Part shown: positions 54,105 to 63,703 of the stretch, piece after piece | How positions within the stretch are numbered: the first letter of the stretch is position 1 | Layout: each line of letters begins with the position of its first letter | Source: Scalindua sp964584595 | GTDB lineage: Bacteria > Planctomycetota > Brocadiia > Brocadiales > Scalinduaceae | DNA: 64,000 nt | Reading direction: 5' to 3' | Assembly: GCA_964584595.1 (NCBI GenBank) | Contig: CAZPAM010000004.1 | Location: 26,574 to 90,573 of the forward strand | Position numbers and translations under genes: made by a program | Notes under the pieces: generated by a model | The model's input: the letters and a program-made list of their open reading frames with translations, nothing else | Told to the model about the DNA's origin: nothing | Database searches by the model: none

Positions 54105-55871
54105 ATGGCGTTGGATCCGACCAAACATGCGGATTGGGAAATAGCGGAAGAAGCTGAAGCCGGGATGAAGACCGTCTATCAGCTAGCTGAGGAGTTGGGA
54201 ATTGAGAAGGATGAACTACTTCCTCACGGGCATTATGTGGCAAAGATTGACTTTAACAAGGCGATTAACCGGCTTGGGGGTAAGCCGGATGGAAAATATG
54301 TAGATGTGACTGCAATCACACCAACTCCTCTGGGTGAAGGAAAATCCACTACAACTATGGGTCTGGTACAGGGCCTGGGAAAAAGAGACAAAAATGTTGT
54401 TGGCGCCATTCGTCAGCCGTCCGGTGGGCCTACCATGAATATCAAAGGATCTGCTGCAGGTGGTGGGCTTTCTCAATGTGTTCCCCTGACTCCTTTCTCT
54501 CTGGGACTGACAGGAGACATAAATGCAATAATGAACGCACACAACCTGGGTATGGTGGCTCTTACATCCAGGATACAGCATGAGTTTAACTACAACGACG
54601 AACAGCTTGCAAAAAGGAAGCTGAAACGTCTCAATATTGATCCCAATAATATTAATTTCAAGTGGATTATTGATTTTTGTGCGCAGGCGCTTCGGGATAT
54701 CACTATAGGTATTGGTGGAAAGATGGATGGTTTCATGATGCAGTCCGGATTTGCCATTGCCGTCTCTTCCGAGATTATGGCTATACTCTCAGTTGCAAAA
54801 GACCTGAAAGATATGCGTGAGAGGATGGGTAAAATTGTGCTGGCCTATGATAAATCCGGTAATCCTGTTACAACTGCTGATATAGAAGTTGATGGGGCTA
54901 TGACTGCGTGGATGGTAGAAGCGCTTAATCCGAACCTGATGCAGACGATAGAGGGCCAGCCGGTATTGGTTCATGCCGGGCCTTTTGCCAATATTGCTAT
55001 TGGCCAGTCATCGATTGTGGCTGATAGGCTTGGACTAAAGTTGGGTGATTATAATGTAACCGAATCAGGCTTTGGAGCGGATATCGGATTCGAGAAATTC
55101 TGGAACTTAAAATGCCGTTTCTCCGGTAATAAGCCCCATGCGGCCGTTCTGGTTGCTACTATCAGGGCTCTCAAATGTCATGGTGGTGCTCCAATTCCTG
55201 TTCCCGGACATCCTCTAGACCCGGTTTACAAGGAAGAGAATGTTGAATGGGCTGTGAAAGGGGCGGAAACGAATCTGCTTCATCTTATTAATGTGGTAAA
55301 GAAGGCCGGTATCAACCCTGTAGTTTGTATAAATAATTTCTACACGGATACAGATGCTGAAATAGAGGCGGTACGAAAGGTGGTAGAGGATGCCGGTGCA
55401 CGTGTTGCCCTTTCCAAGCATTGGGAACAGGGTGGTGAAGGAGCCCTGGAACTGGCTGATGCCGTGGTCGATGCATGTAGCGAAGAGAACAATTTCAAGT
55501 TCCTCTATGAGTTAGAGACCCCATTAAGAGAGCGAATAAATATGATTGCCACACAGGTTTATGGCGCTGACGGAGTCGATTATGCTCCGAACGCTCTAGC
55601 AAAGATCAAGGCGATGGAAGCTGATCCGGAAGTTGCCAAACTGGGAATATGTATGGCCAAGACGCATCTTTCCCTTACGGACAATCCATCACTAAAGGGT
55701 GCTCCGAAGGATTGGAGATTGAATATCCAGGAGGTATTAACATTCAAAGGAGCCGGATTTGTAGTACCATTTGCGGGAACAGTGAAACTCATGCCGGGAA
55801 CCTGCTCAGATCCTGCTTACAGACGTGTAGATGTTGATGTGGAAACCGGCAAAGTAAAAGGGCTTTTCTAG
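54105..55871 (+). CDS. fhs: Formate-tetrahydrofolate ligase
   Basis: I start at the ATG at 54,105 (MALDPTKHADWEIAEEAEAG), preceded by AAAGGGGAAG; a TTG at 54,084 would include the Shine-Dalgarno and is less likely. The 588-residue enzyme has PTPLGEGKSTTTMGLVQGLG (P-loop) near residue 75, QPSGGPTMNIKGSAAGGGLS near residue 105, and GHPLDPVYKEEN. It forms 10-formyl-THF from formate and ATP, the entry of the methyl branch of the Wood-Ljungdahl route as well as of C1 supply. It is monocistronic, with a hairpin after the stop. Confidence 0.97.
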   Translation: MALDPTKHADWEIAEEAEAGMKTVYQLAEELGIEKDELLPHGHYVAKIDFNKAINRLGGKPDGKYVDVTAITPTPLGEGKSTTTMGLVQGLGKRDKNVVGAIRQPSGGPTMNIKGSAAGGGLSQCVPLTPFSLGLTGDINAIMNAHNLGMVALTSRIQHEFNYNDEQLAKRKLKRLNIDPNNINFKWIIDFCAQALRDITIGIGGKMDGFMMQSGFAIAVSSEIMAILSVAKDLKDMRERMGKIVLAYDKSGNPVTTADIEVDGAMTAWMVEALNPNLMQTIEGQPVLVHAGPFANIAIGQSSIVADRLGLKLGDYNVTESGFGADIGFEKFWNLKCRFSGNKPHAAVLVATIRALKCHGGAPIPVPGHPLDPVYKEENVEWAVKGAETNLLHLINVVKKAGINPVVCINNFYTDTDAEIEAVRKVVEDAGARVALSKHWEQGGEGALELADAVVDACSEENNFKFLYELETPLRERINMIATQVYGADGVDYAPNALAKIKAMEADPEVAKLGICMAKTHLSLTDNPSLKGAPKDWRLNIQEVLTFKGAGFVVPFAGTVKLMPGTCSDPAYRRVDVDVETGKVKGLF

Positions 55872-55925
55872 GCAGGACGGGTTTTTGGCATATGATTAAG
55901 CAATGTTAGATAATTGTTAAAGTAA

Positions 55926-55962
55926 AAGGGCTATATTTTGTGATAAGCAAGATGTAGCCCTT
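55926..55962 (+). terminator. Hairpin downstream of fhs
   Basis: AAGGGCTA (55,926-55,933) pairs with TAGCCCTT (55,955-55,962) with a 21-base loop. It stands 55 bases after the fhs stop. There is no clear U-run directly after, so rho-independent termination is only likely, not certain. Confidence 0.4.
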
Positions 55963-56011
55963 CTTGTAAAAACAGGGTATTTTTTTTAGCAGGAAGGGAT
56001 TTATTTATATC

Positions 56012-56533
56012 ATGGAAATATATAGTAAGAGATTTACGAGAAATTTGCTGAAGTTTTCATTAATTGGTTTAATTTTCATCTTGTCTTGTGGAAAGACAGA
56101 AGAACAGGTAGGGTTGCAGGAAGGTGAACATCTTGAGTGGTATGAAAAGCTTGGGTTTAGTGAAAATATGAAACAGATGAAAGAGGATACAATGCTTATG
56201 ACTCGCAGACTGGGGGAAGGTGATTGGGCTGACGCTGAGGAGCTATGTGCTAAGATAGAAAAGACTTTTAATTCACTTAACCTTGACAGTGATGAAATTC
56301 CAAAAGAGTTTTTTGAGCTTCAAGGCATGTTTAATGCTTCTCTGGTAAAAATGTCGCAGGTATGCCGGGAAAAAGACCATGATAAGGCAGATGTTCAATT
56401 GGACTTGTTCAAAAAAACATGCAGTTACTGCCACCGTTTGACCCGCAAGGAGTGGGACAGAATGAACATGGATACAGATTTTGGTGTGGCAATGGACAAG
56501 TATTATAAAGGCAGAGAACCGGGTGATAAATAG
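56012..56533 (+). CDS. Cytochrome c lipoprotein (cytochrome c'-like)
   Basis: The 173-residue protein has a lipoprotein signal (LIGLIFILSCGKTEEQ, Cys lipobox near residue 27) and a single c-type haem site CSYCHRLTRKEWDRM at about residues 138-142, close to the C-terminus as in cytochrome c' and related four-helix proteins. Most of the remainder is predicted helical with many charged residues. Known relatives are periplasmic electron carriers or NO-binding proteins. It is a lone gene between fhs and an epimerase gene. Partner and function are unknown. Confidence 0.78.
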   Translation: MEIYSKRFTRNLLKFSLIGLIFILSCGKTEEQVGLQEGEHLEWYEKLGFSENMKQMKEDTMLMTRRLGEGDWADAEELCAKIEKTFNSLNLDSDEIPKEFFELQGMFNASLVKMSQVCREKDHDKADVQLDLFKKTCSYCHRLTRKEWDRMNMDTDFGVAMDKYYKGREPGDK

Positions 56534-56541
56534 GCCTGATT

Positions 56542-57477
56542 ATGAAGATACTGGTTACTGGTGGTGCCGGATTTATTGCATCCAACCTTGTTGATAATTT
56601 AATATCGCAGGGGCATGATGTCGTAATAATTGATAATCTGGTAACGGGTAAAAAAGAAAATATTAATCCAAAAGCAACCTTTTTTAAAGAGGATATATGT
56701 AATGCAGATGGCCTGGATAAAATATTTTCAGAAGAAAAACCTGACATTGTCAACCATCATGCTGCTCAAGTGGACTTGCGGCGATCTGTGAATGAGCCCC
56801 TATATGATGCACAGATAAACATACTGGGTTCCTTAAACCTGATAAATTTATCGAGTAAGTATAATGTAAAGAAGTTTGTATACGCCTCTACTGGTGGTGC
56901 TGTATACGGAGAGCCCAGGTACTTGCCGGTAGATGAAAAACATCCCATAGATCCTCAATCGCAGTATGGCGTAAGCAAGCATACTGTTGAGCATTATCTG
57001 TTTGTCTTCAAGCAAACCAACAACCTGGATTATGCAGTTTTGCGATATCCAAACGTCTACGGTCCCAGGCAGGATCCCCATGGAGAAGCAGGAGTTGTTG
57101 CTATCTTTACCGAACAGATGCTTGATGGCAAACAACCAACAATTTTCGGTGATGGAACAAAGACAAGGGATTACGTTTATGTGGCTGATATTATAGCGGC
57201 AAACATTAATGTTATGTTTAAGTCCACAAGCTCACACGAAGAGATTTATAACCTTGGTTGGGGTAAGGAAATAAAAGATATAGAGATTTTTGAATCGGTT
57301 AGAGATGCTTTGGGACTTGACGTAAAGCCGGTCTTTGATGAGAAACGACCGGGGGAGATTGACCGCATTTGCATCGATAATACGAAAGCTGGAAAAGAGT
57401 TGGATTGGAGTCCAAGAGTGGCGTTTCAGGAAGGTATAAAATTAACAACAAATTTCTATAAGGAAAGAAGGCAGTAA
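56542..57477 (+). CDS. NAD-dependent sugar epimerase (UDP-glucose 4-epimerase-like)
   Basis: The 311-residue protein begins MKILVTGGAGFIASNLVDNL and has STGGAVYGEPRYLPVDE near residue 115, the Tyr-x3-Lys catalytic pair in PQSQYGVSKHTVEHYL near residue 145, and YPNVYGPRQDPHGEAGVVAI near residue 170. These are typical of UDP-glucose 4-epimerases and related UDP-sugar epimerases. It likely feeds sugar nucleotides to the polysaccharide locus, which starts far to the left. Substrate is not certain. It lies 8 bases after the cytochrome c gene, probably co-transcribed. Confidence 0.88.
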   Translation: MKILVTGGAGFIASNLVDNLISQGHDVVIIDNLVTGKKENINPKATFFKEDICNADGLDKIFSEEKPDIVNHHAAQVDLRRSVNEPLYDAQINILGSLNLINLSSKYNVKKFVYASTGGAVYGEPRYLPVDEKHPIDPQSQYGVSKHTVEHYLFVFKQTNNLDYAVLRYPNVYGPRQDPHGEAGVVAIFTEQMLDGKQPTIFGDGTKTRDYVYVADIIAANINVMFKSTSSHEEIYNLGWGKEIKDIEIFESVRDALGLDVKPVFDEKRPGEIDRICIDNTKAGKELDWSPRVAFQEGIKLTTNFYKERRQ

Positions 57478-57512
57478 TTGGTATGAATTGAAGAACCTTG
57501 CACTGGTAAGAT

Positions 57513-57911
57513 TTATCTCTTTGTCCACTGGAAGCCTGCCCTTGCGCCTTTTCGGCCGTATTTCTTCCGTTCTTTCATCCTGCTGTCTCTAGTCAGGAGG
57601 CTTGCGCCCCTTAAGCCTTCTGCAAGTGACTCATCTGCTTTATAGAGGGCCCTTGCAACCCCCAGGGATATTGCCCCTGCCTGGCCGGTCAGGCCGCCGC
57701 CTTGAACATTTATAAACACGTCATATTTACCTAAAGTTTTTGTGGTCTTTAATGGCAACCGTGCTATAGACGTATCTCGATCTCTGCCAAAGTACTCGTC
57801 CAATTCTCTTCGGTTTACGAGAAACTTTCCGGTGCCTTTTCTTATTCTAGCCCTTGCCACAGATGACTTACGTCTGCCGGTGCCCCATATAAATTTTGTA
57901 TCTTCAGCCAT
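57513..57911 (-). CDS. rpsI: 30S ribosomal protein S9
   Basis: The 132-residue protein contains FIWGTGRRKSSVARARIRKG near the start, and ends DSRMKERKKYGRKGARAGFQ followed by WTKR, the conserved S9 terminus that reaches the ribosomal P site. GGGLTGQAGAISLGVARAL is the central signature. The stop of rplM lies 17 bases upstream, the universal rplM-rpsI arrangement. Confidence 0.97.
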   Translation of the reverse strand: MAEDTKFIWGTGRRKSSVARARIRKGTGKFLVNRRELDEYFGRDRDTSIARLPLKTTKTLGKYDVFINVQGGGLTGQAGAISLGVARALYKADESLAEGLRGASLLTRDSRMKERKKYGRKGARAGFQWTKR

Positions 57912-57928
57912 TTTGTTGTTTTCTTGAA

Positions 57929-58360
57929 CTAGATTTCCAGAACCTTAGGCTGTTGAGCCTCATGAGAATGGTCTGGGCCTGAATAAACTTTTAATTTCTT
58001 AAACATGGCGCTTCCGAGTTTTGTCTTCGGCATCATTCTTTTAACCGCCATTTTTACTACTCTGTCCGGATGCCTTTCCAGCACGGTTTTTACGGGAATT
58101 TCCTTAAAACCTCCCGGGTATCCTGAATGAGTATAGTAAGCCTTGTCATTCATCTTATTTCCGGTCAATTTTATTTTTTCTGCATTAGTAACTATGACAA
58201 AATCACCGGTATCAACATGCGGAGTATATATAGGCTTTGTTTTTCCCTGAAGTACCATAGCAATACGGCTTGCCATCCTCCCCAGGACTTTATCTTTGGC
58301 ATCAATTAAATACCAATCTCTTTCAACGGTTTCTTTTTTTGCTATAAAGGTCTTTATCAT
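57929..58360 (-). CDS. rplM: 50S ribosomal protein L13
   Basis: The 143-residue protein contains WYLIDAKDKVLGRMASRIAM near residue 16, YTHSGYPGGFKE near residue 75, and VKRMMPKTKLGSAMFKKLKV near residue 105, the L13 signature. It precedes rpsI by 17 bases in the usual order. Minus-strand promoter candidate lies just upstream (58,423-58,428 region). Confidence 0.97.
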   Translation of the reverse strand: MIKTFIAKKETVERDWYLIDAKDKVLGRMASRIAMVLQGKTKPIYTPHVDTGDFVIVTNAEKIKLTGNKMNDKAYYTHSGYPGGFKEIPVKTVLERHPDRVVKMAVKRMMPKTKLGSAMFKKLKVYSGPDHSHEAQQPKVLEI

Positions 58361-58714
58361 GTCTATAACGTGTTAATTAGCATAATTTTAGAAACATCTT
58401 ATTTATCATAGTTTTTAAAATTTGTCAATATTATTATTGGTTTATTATTGTTAGCTCGTAATTTAGCAGTAAAAGGGTGGGGTTTGCAATTTTCATTTGA
58501 TTTAACCAACAAAGTTATTAGAATGAAAATCAAAGTGGTACTATACTAAGGTATACTCAGGAACTATTTTAGTGAAATTATTGTACCAATATTTACTGTA
58601 TAGATAAGCCAAATGAAGCGTTAATTCATGTATACTCATATTCATCCTGTAAAGCTGGCAGAATTCAGTGTTGGCTTAACTTAGTCTAAGATCAATAGAG
58701 AGGAGCTTTTTTTG
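58361..58714. other. Divergent intergenic region between rplM and the M16 pair
   Basis: The 354 bases hold no gene. On the minus strand TTGACA (58,423-58,428, complement) with TAAATA 17 bases downstream may be the rplM promoter. On the plus strand, AGGAG at 58,700-58,704 serves the first M16 gene. No operator or riboswitch is recognisable. Confidence 0.45.
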
Positions 58715-60235
58715 ATGAAGGCCTTTAAAATGAAATTTCTGTTAGTTTCCATAGTACTCTGTTTTTGTACGACTGCATACGGCCAGGGCCAGAAGTTAAA
58801 ACTTGATGTAAGGGAACACACACTCGACAACGGTATAAAACTATTGATGTTGGAGAAACACGATGTTCCCATAGTCTCACTCCGTATCGTTTACAAAGTT
58901 GGTTCTGTGAATGAGCACCCGGGGATTACAGGTGCCTCTCATTTGTTTGAACATATGATGTTCAAAGGTACGGAAATCTTCGGGATTAAGGATTATGAGA
59001 GCGAAAAGCCTCTTCTGGAAATGGAAGATGAGCTGATTTCCGGAATTGCAGTTGAAAAGGCCAAAGGCAATAATGCTGATAAAGAACTAATAAAACAATT
59101 AAAGGATGAATTGGAAGAAGTCTGGAGAAAACAAAAGGAGTTGATAGTTAAAGATGAAATGTGGTCAATTTATCTCAAGAATGGCGCTACCGGTCTCAAT
59201 GCATCTACCGGTAATGACGCAACATATTATTATTGTAACCTGCCTGCAAACAAGCTTGAATTATGGGCGTTTATGGAATCTGACCGTATGAAGAACCTAG
59301 TCCTGAGAGAGTTTTATTCTGAAAGGGATGTTGTAATGGAAGAGAGGCGTCTTCGTACTGAAAATAGCCCATTTGGCCTGTTGATAGAGCAACTTAATGC
59401 TGCCACCTTTACGGCCCATCCTTATGGCTGGCCAGTTATAGGCTGGATGTCAGATATTGCAAATATGAAGAAAGCAGAGGTTGCTAAATATTTTAAACAA
59501 TTCTATTCATCAAATAATGCAGTTATAGTTGTTGTTGGTGATATGAACCCTGATGAGGTTATCAAGCTTATAGAAAAATATTTTGGTGATGTTGAGCGCC
59601 AGCCACCTCCACCGGAGGTTACGACTGTCGAACCCGAGCAAAGAGGAGAACGTAGAGTTTATGTAGAATATGATGCCAATCCCGTACTGTCCATAGCTTA
59701 CCACAAACCTGCAGTCGGCCACCCGGATCAATATGTCTTTGATGTTATATCGGCAATTCTTTCGAATGGAAGGACTTCGAGGTTATATAAAAGCTTGATA
59801 GAAGAGAAGCGCATGGCAGTAATGGCAAATGCGTATGGAGGGCCATCCAAATATGCAGATTCCTTTATCTTCTTCTGTTCTCCACGGCATCCACATACGG
59901 CGGAGGAGGTTGAAAAAGCAATATACGAAGAACTGGAAAAACTGAAAACGACTCCAGTAACAGAACGTGAATTACAAAAGATTAAAAACCAGCTTGAAGC
60001 CAGTTTCATAAGAAGCCTGGAATCCGCATCAGGACTGGCAAGCGAAATATCTTCTTATGAGGCGATCTTCGGATGGAGATACATAAATACTCTTGTTGAA
60101 AAGACAATAGCCGTGACTCCTGAGGACATTATGCGTGTTGCAAACGAGTATTTTACAAAGACCAACAGAACGGTTGCAATCTTAGTGAAAAAGAATAAAG
60201 GAAAGGAATCAACTGATGAAAAAGATAAAGGCTGA
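58715..60235 (+). CDS. M16 zinc peptidase, active subunit
   Basis: I place the start at ATG 58,715 because AGGAG lies 10 bases upstream; a TTG just before it is a weaker choice. The 506-residue protein has a signal peptide (FLLVSIVLCFCTTAYGQ), the zinc motif GASHLFEHMMFKGT (HxxEH) near residue 80, and the third-ligand region VVMEERRLRTEN about 120 residues on. A charged insertion of about 70 residues lies between them, as in a known pitrilysin-like subgroup. C-terminal M16_C follows. It is paired with the following gene, which lacks the zinc motif, as in two-subunit M16B enzymes. Likely periplasmic. Confidence 0.9.
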   Translation: MKAFKMKFLLVSIVLCFCTTAYGQGQKLKLDVREHTLDNGIKLLMLEKHDVPIVSLRIVYKVGSVNEHPGITGASHLFEHMMFKGTEIFGIKDYESEKPLLEMEDELISGIAVEKAKGNNADKELIKQLKDELEEVWRKQKELIVKDEMWSIYLKNGATGLNASTGNDATYYYCNLPANKLELWAFMESDRMKNLVLREFYSERDVVMEERRLRTENSPFGLLIEQLNAATFTAHPYGWPVIGWMSDIANMKKAEVAKYFKQFYSSNNAVIVVVGDMNPDEVIKLIEKYFGDVERQPPPPEVTTVEPEQRGERRVYVEYDANPVLSIAYHKPAVGHPDQYVFDVISAILSNGRTSRLYKSLIEEKRMAVMANAYGGPSKYADSFIFFCSPRHPHTAEEVEKAIYEELEKLKTTPVTERELQKIKNQLEASFIRSLESASGLASEISSYEAIFGWRYINTLVEKTIAVTPEDIMRVANEYFTKTNRTVAILVKKNKGKESTDEKDKG

Positions 60236-61721
60236 ATTCTCACTAAGCAATCTATTTGTTTTAATACTCATATTGTCAAGTCTTTCTATTGTGCAGGCAA
60301 AATCGCTTTTTGCTTATGATGGACATGGCGGACAGACGATTGAACCTGTGATAACTGAGCCTCAATCGGAAGGAGCAAGGATAGTATCTGAATTTGAGTA
60401 CAAATCAATTGAGTTTACGCCTCCGAAGCCGGAAAGGATGGTTCTGGACAATGGCATGATCATTTACCTTCTCGAAGACCACGATCTGCCTTTATTCAAG
60501 ATTACTGCCCGTTTCAGGACCGGTGCCGTTTACGAGCCAGAAGAAAAGGCAGGGCTTGCAAATCTGGTTGGTAATGTGATGAGAAGGGGCGGCACAAAGA
60601 CAAGAACGCCTGAACAGATGAATGAAGAGCTGGAATTTATCGCGGCATCTGTTGAGACAGCGATTGGAAGAGAATCTGGAAGCGCTTCGCTTTTTACAAT
60701 GAAGAAAGATATTGATAAGGGCTTGGAGATTTTCGCAGATGTACTGATGAATCCTGCATTTCCGGAGGACATGATCAGGAAGGAAAAAGATGAAATATTG
60801 GAAGACATCAGAAGGGAAAATGATACTCCCAGGCAGATTGTATTCAGAGAATTCAGAAAAATATTATACAAGGCAGATCATCCGTATAGCAGAAAAACAA
60901 TAGGGTATAAAGATACTATTGAGAAAATAACCAGAGAAGACATGGTAGCCTTTCATGAAAAGTATTTCCACCCAGGTAATATCATTATGGGTATTTCAGG
61001 AGATTTTAATACCGAAGAAATAATAAGAAAAATAAATACAGTTTTTGCAAAATGGGAAAAAGTTGAGATAGATTTTCCAGAAGTGCCATCGGTGGAGAAG
61101 GAATTCCAGAAATCAACAAACTACATTTACAAGGATATTAACCAGGCCAATGTGGTTTTTGGTCATCATGGTATACATAGATTGAGTAAGGATTACTTCC
61201 CGATTAAAATATTAAGCTTTATACTGGGAAGTGGAAGTTTTACGGCCCGAATCCCAAGCAAAGTACGTTCAGATGAAGGATTGGCGTATTCAGCTTACAG
61301 TGCTTTTCATGCACCAAGAGATATTGGTTTCTTCTTTGTAACATGCCAGACTAAGAGTGGATCGACCGTAAGGGCCATAACCCTTGCTCTGGATGAGGTG
61401 CGAAAAATAAGGGAGGAGTATGTTGAAGACGGTGAATTAGAATTAGCAAAGGATACCTATATAAATCAATTTATCTTTAAATTTACATCAAGTGCCAGTA
61501 TTGTTGGCCAGATGGTTGAAATAGAATATCAGGGGTTGCCCTTAGACTATCTTGATACTTATGTAGATAACATAAAGGTTATAACCAAAGAAGATATAGC
61601 GCGTGTGGCAAAAGAGTATTTACATCCTGACAAGATAAAATTACTCGTTATCGGCGACATGAAGCAGTTTGATAAGCCGTTGAGCGAATTTGGCGAAGTA
61701 AATACTATAGAACTGGAATAA
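60216..61721 (+). CDS. M16 peptidase, inactive partner subunit
   Basis: The 501-residue protein overlaps the previous gene by 20 bases, which indicates tight coupling. It begins with a signal peptide (LFVLILILSSLSIVQAKSLF). Where the zinc motif HxxEH should be it reads GLANLVGNVMRRGG, so it lacks metal ligands, but retains the M16 fold (KEKDEILEDIRRENDTPRQI; FGHHGIHRLSKDYFPIKILS). Such partners shape the substrate cleft of the catalytic subunit. Both are exported. The substrate of such bacterial pairs is unknown. Confidence 0.9.
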   Translation: MKKIKAEFSLSNLFVLILILSSLSIVQAKSLFAYDGHGGQTIEPVITEPQSEGARIVSEFEYKSIEFTPPKPERMVLDNGMIIYLLEDHDLPLFKITARFRTGAVYEPEEKAGLANLVGNVMRRGGTKTRTPEQMNEELEFIAASVETAIGRESGSASLFTMKKDIDKGLEIFADVLMNPAFPEDMIRKEKDEILEDIRRENDTPRQIVFREFRKILYKADHPYSRKTIGYKDTIEKITREDMVAFHEKYFHPGNIIMGISGDFNTEEIIRKINTVFAKWEKVEIDFPEVPSVEKEFQKSTNYIYKDINQANVVFGHHGIHRLSKDYFPIKILSFILGSGSFTARIPSKVRSDEGLAYSAYSAFHAPRDIGFFFVTCQTKSGSTVRAITLALDEVRKIREEYVEDGELELAKDTYINQFIFKFTSSASIVGQMVEIEYQGLPLDYLDTYVDNIKVITKEDIARVAKEYLHPDKIKLLVIGDMKQFDKPLSEFGEVNTIELE

Positions 61722-61839
61722 CTATCCGTTACTTAATGTTCGCCCAGGCGAATCTGCCTAAGGTACGACCGGCTACTCAATAATGGTTTAGGGGGGCTGG
61801 CATTAACATCAAAAATCCTCTTTAACTTAGAGACGCTAA

Positions 61840-62517
61840 ATGTCCCTCCTTAAAAAGAAAAATATTCTTATTACTGCAGGTTCAACACGCGGTTATCTGG
61901 ATGCAGTTCGTTACATAACGAATACATCAACAGGGAGGCTTGGTAGTGAGATAGCACTGGAGGCAATGGGTAGTGGAGCGGTTGTTACGTATATATATGG
62001 AGCCGACAGCTTGTTTCCGGTAATCCATGACCGTAGTGACATGAAGGCCTCACAGCTTAAGCTAATCGAGATTGAAACTAATAGCGACCTGATGAAAGTT
62101 CTTCAGGAAAAACTGAAGAATAAAAAATTTGATGCAATTATTCATGCAATGGCAGTGGCAGATTATATACCGGCCAGGGCTAAACAGAGTAAGACGTCTT
62201 CGCAAAAGGAAGAATGGTTGGTAAAACTGGTAAAGACTCCAAAGGTTATAGCCATTATAAGGGCTTCATGGCCGGAAGCGCTTCTTGTGGGATTCAAGTT
62301 AGAGGTAAACAAAACAAAAGATGAGATAATAAGAATAGCCAGAAGATTTTTAACAAAAAGCAAGGCTGATCTGGTAGTGGCTAATGATTATAAACACATC
62401 TCCCGTAATCGCCATATTGCATACATAGTTACAGGTGACCGTAAAATACCAAAACCGTTAAATGGTAAAAAGGCGATAGCAAGAAACATTATTTCCTGTC
62501 TTGAAGAAATTCTCTAA
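61840..62517 (+). CDS. Phosphopantothenate-cysteine ligase-like protein (stand-alone CoaB domain)
   Basis: The 225-residue protein has the CoaB signature ILITAGSTRGYLDAVRYITN near residue 10 and TSTGRLGSEIALEA, followed by FDAIIHAMAVADYIPAR near residue 99, LVKTPKVIAIIRASWPEALL and VGFKLEVNK. The decarboxylase (CoaC) half found in most bacterial CoaBC fusions is absent. The length fits one CoaB domain. Whether it makes coenzyme A or a related flavin-dependent product is unclear. It follows the M16 pair by about 120 bases on the same strand. Confidence 0.85.
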   Translation: MSLLKKKNILITAGSTRGYLDAVRYITNTSTGRLGSEIALEAMGSGAVVTYIYGADSLFPVIHDRSDMKASQLKLIEIETNSDLMKVLQEKLKNKKFDAIIHAMAVADYIPARAKQSKTSSQKEEWLVKLVKTPKVIAIIRASWPEALLVGFKLEVNKTKDEIIRIARRFLTKSKADLVVANDYKHISRNRHIAYIVTGDRKIPKPLNGKKAIARNIISCLEEIL

Positions 62518-62650
62518 TAAAATGATGTTTAGTTTTTGATTGACTAAAATCTTGTTTAAAATATAATTAAGGTTTTGCTTTTTTCGCTACACGGAACACA
62601 AAAGATATTATTTCTGTAATTTTCTGTTTTAATAAGGGAGCCGTAGCTTT

Positions 62651-63685
62651 ATGGAGTGGGATAAAGAAGCGAGTTTGAGACTTGAGAAAATACCAATATT
62701 CGTGCGAAGACTTGCTCGTTCAAAGATAGAGAAGCATGCCACTGAAAAGGGAAAGAAGGTTGTTACTGTAGAAGATGTAGAGGATGCAAAGGCAAGCTTT
62801 ATGGGAACCGGAAGTGGTAAAAGTGACAAAGGTACAATAAATGCAAATCCGTTCTCTTTGGATACGAAGGAAGGCGAGGATAAGTTTGAAATCCTGAAAA
62901 GGTCTGATGAATATGAAGAGGAAGATGGATATCCCGCGATGTACCATGTTGATATATGCCGTGGAGAGGATGTAGAGTGTCCGTTTCTGATAGCAGAAAT
63001 CAAAGGGATTTCACAGAAAATAAAGGACAGGCTCAAAGAGGTAGACTTCAGTAAGAAGCTGATAAAGAGGATTGATGGTAAGATCCTGCCTCACCAGAGA
63101 CTGAAGATTGCGATAGCCAGTTGCCCGAATTGCTGTTCCATGCCTCAGATAAGGGATTTTGGTTTACACGTTAGGGCAAAGGTATACGTTGATGAGAATT
63201 TTGCATGCAATGGATGTGGAAATTGCTTAAGGGCCTGTAAGGAAGGTGCAATCAGGATCACGGGAATGTCAAATGAAAGTAAGGTGGAGGCCAGTGAGGG
63301 AAATACCGGACAACTTGAAGACAAGGAAAGGGTTGTCACGATCAATTACGATCGTTGCGTACACTGCGGCCTTTGTGCCGAGGTTTGTCCTACCGGTACT
63401 ATAAAAACAGAGAAGAAATGTTTCCGTGTGATGATTGGCGGAAAGCTGGGCAGGCATCCCATATTTGCAGAAGATCTAACAGAGTTTGCAGATGAGACTG
63501 AAGTACTCAATGCCCTTGATGTCTGTGTAGAGGCAATACTGAATGAGAAGAGAGAAAAGCGTTTTGGAGAACTGGTCAGGAAAATTGGTATTGATGAATT
63601 CAAAAAAAGGCTGAGGGATAAAAATAATATTTCACAGAAGAATGTAAACGATAAAGAGGTTGTGCATTCCGGAATGCATAGTTGA
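62651..63685 (+). CDS. PCP_red-domain / sulfite-reductase-like / 2x[4Fe-4S] ferredoxin protein
   Basis: The 344-residue protein has an N-terminal PCP_red-like domain (IPIFVRRLARSKIEKHATEK near residue 13, TVEDVEDAK). A central part follows with IAIASCPNCCSMPQIRDFGL near residue 155, recalling the second half of the sirohaem motif of nitrite/sulfite reductases. Two ferredoxin clusters follow, CNGCGNCLRACKEGAIRI near residue 186 and CVHCGLCAEVCPTGT near residue 237. It looks like an electron-transfer protein with a truncated sirohaem-binding half. It lies directly before a siroheme decarboxylase-like gene, so a role in sirohaem or haem metabolism is a reasonable inference. Confidence 0.8.
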   Translation: MEWDKEASLRLEKIPIFVRRLARSKIEKHATEKGKKVVTVEDVEDAKASFMGTGSGKSDKGTINANPFSLDTKEGEDKFEILKRSDEYEEEDGYPAMYHVDICRGEDVECPFLIAEIKGISQKIKDRLKEVDFSKKLIKRIDGKILPHQRLKIAIASCPNCCSMPQIRDFGLHVRAKVYVDENFACNGCGNCLRACKEGAIRITGMSNESKVEASEGNTGQLEDKERVVTINYDRCVHCGLCAEVCPTGTIKTEKKCFRVMIGGKLGRHPIFAEDLTEFADETEVLNALDVCVEAILNEKREKRFGELVRKIGIDEFKKRLRDKNNISQKNVNDKEVVHSGMHS

Positions 63686-63703
63686 GGTTGAAAATATAAT
63701 AAA

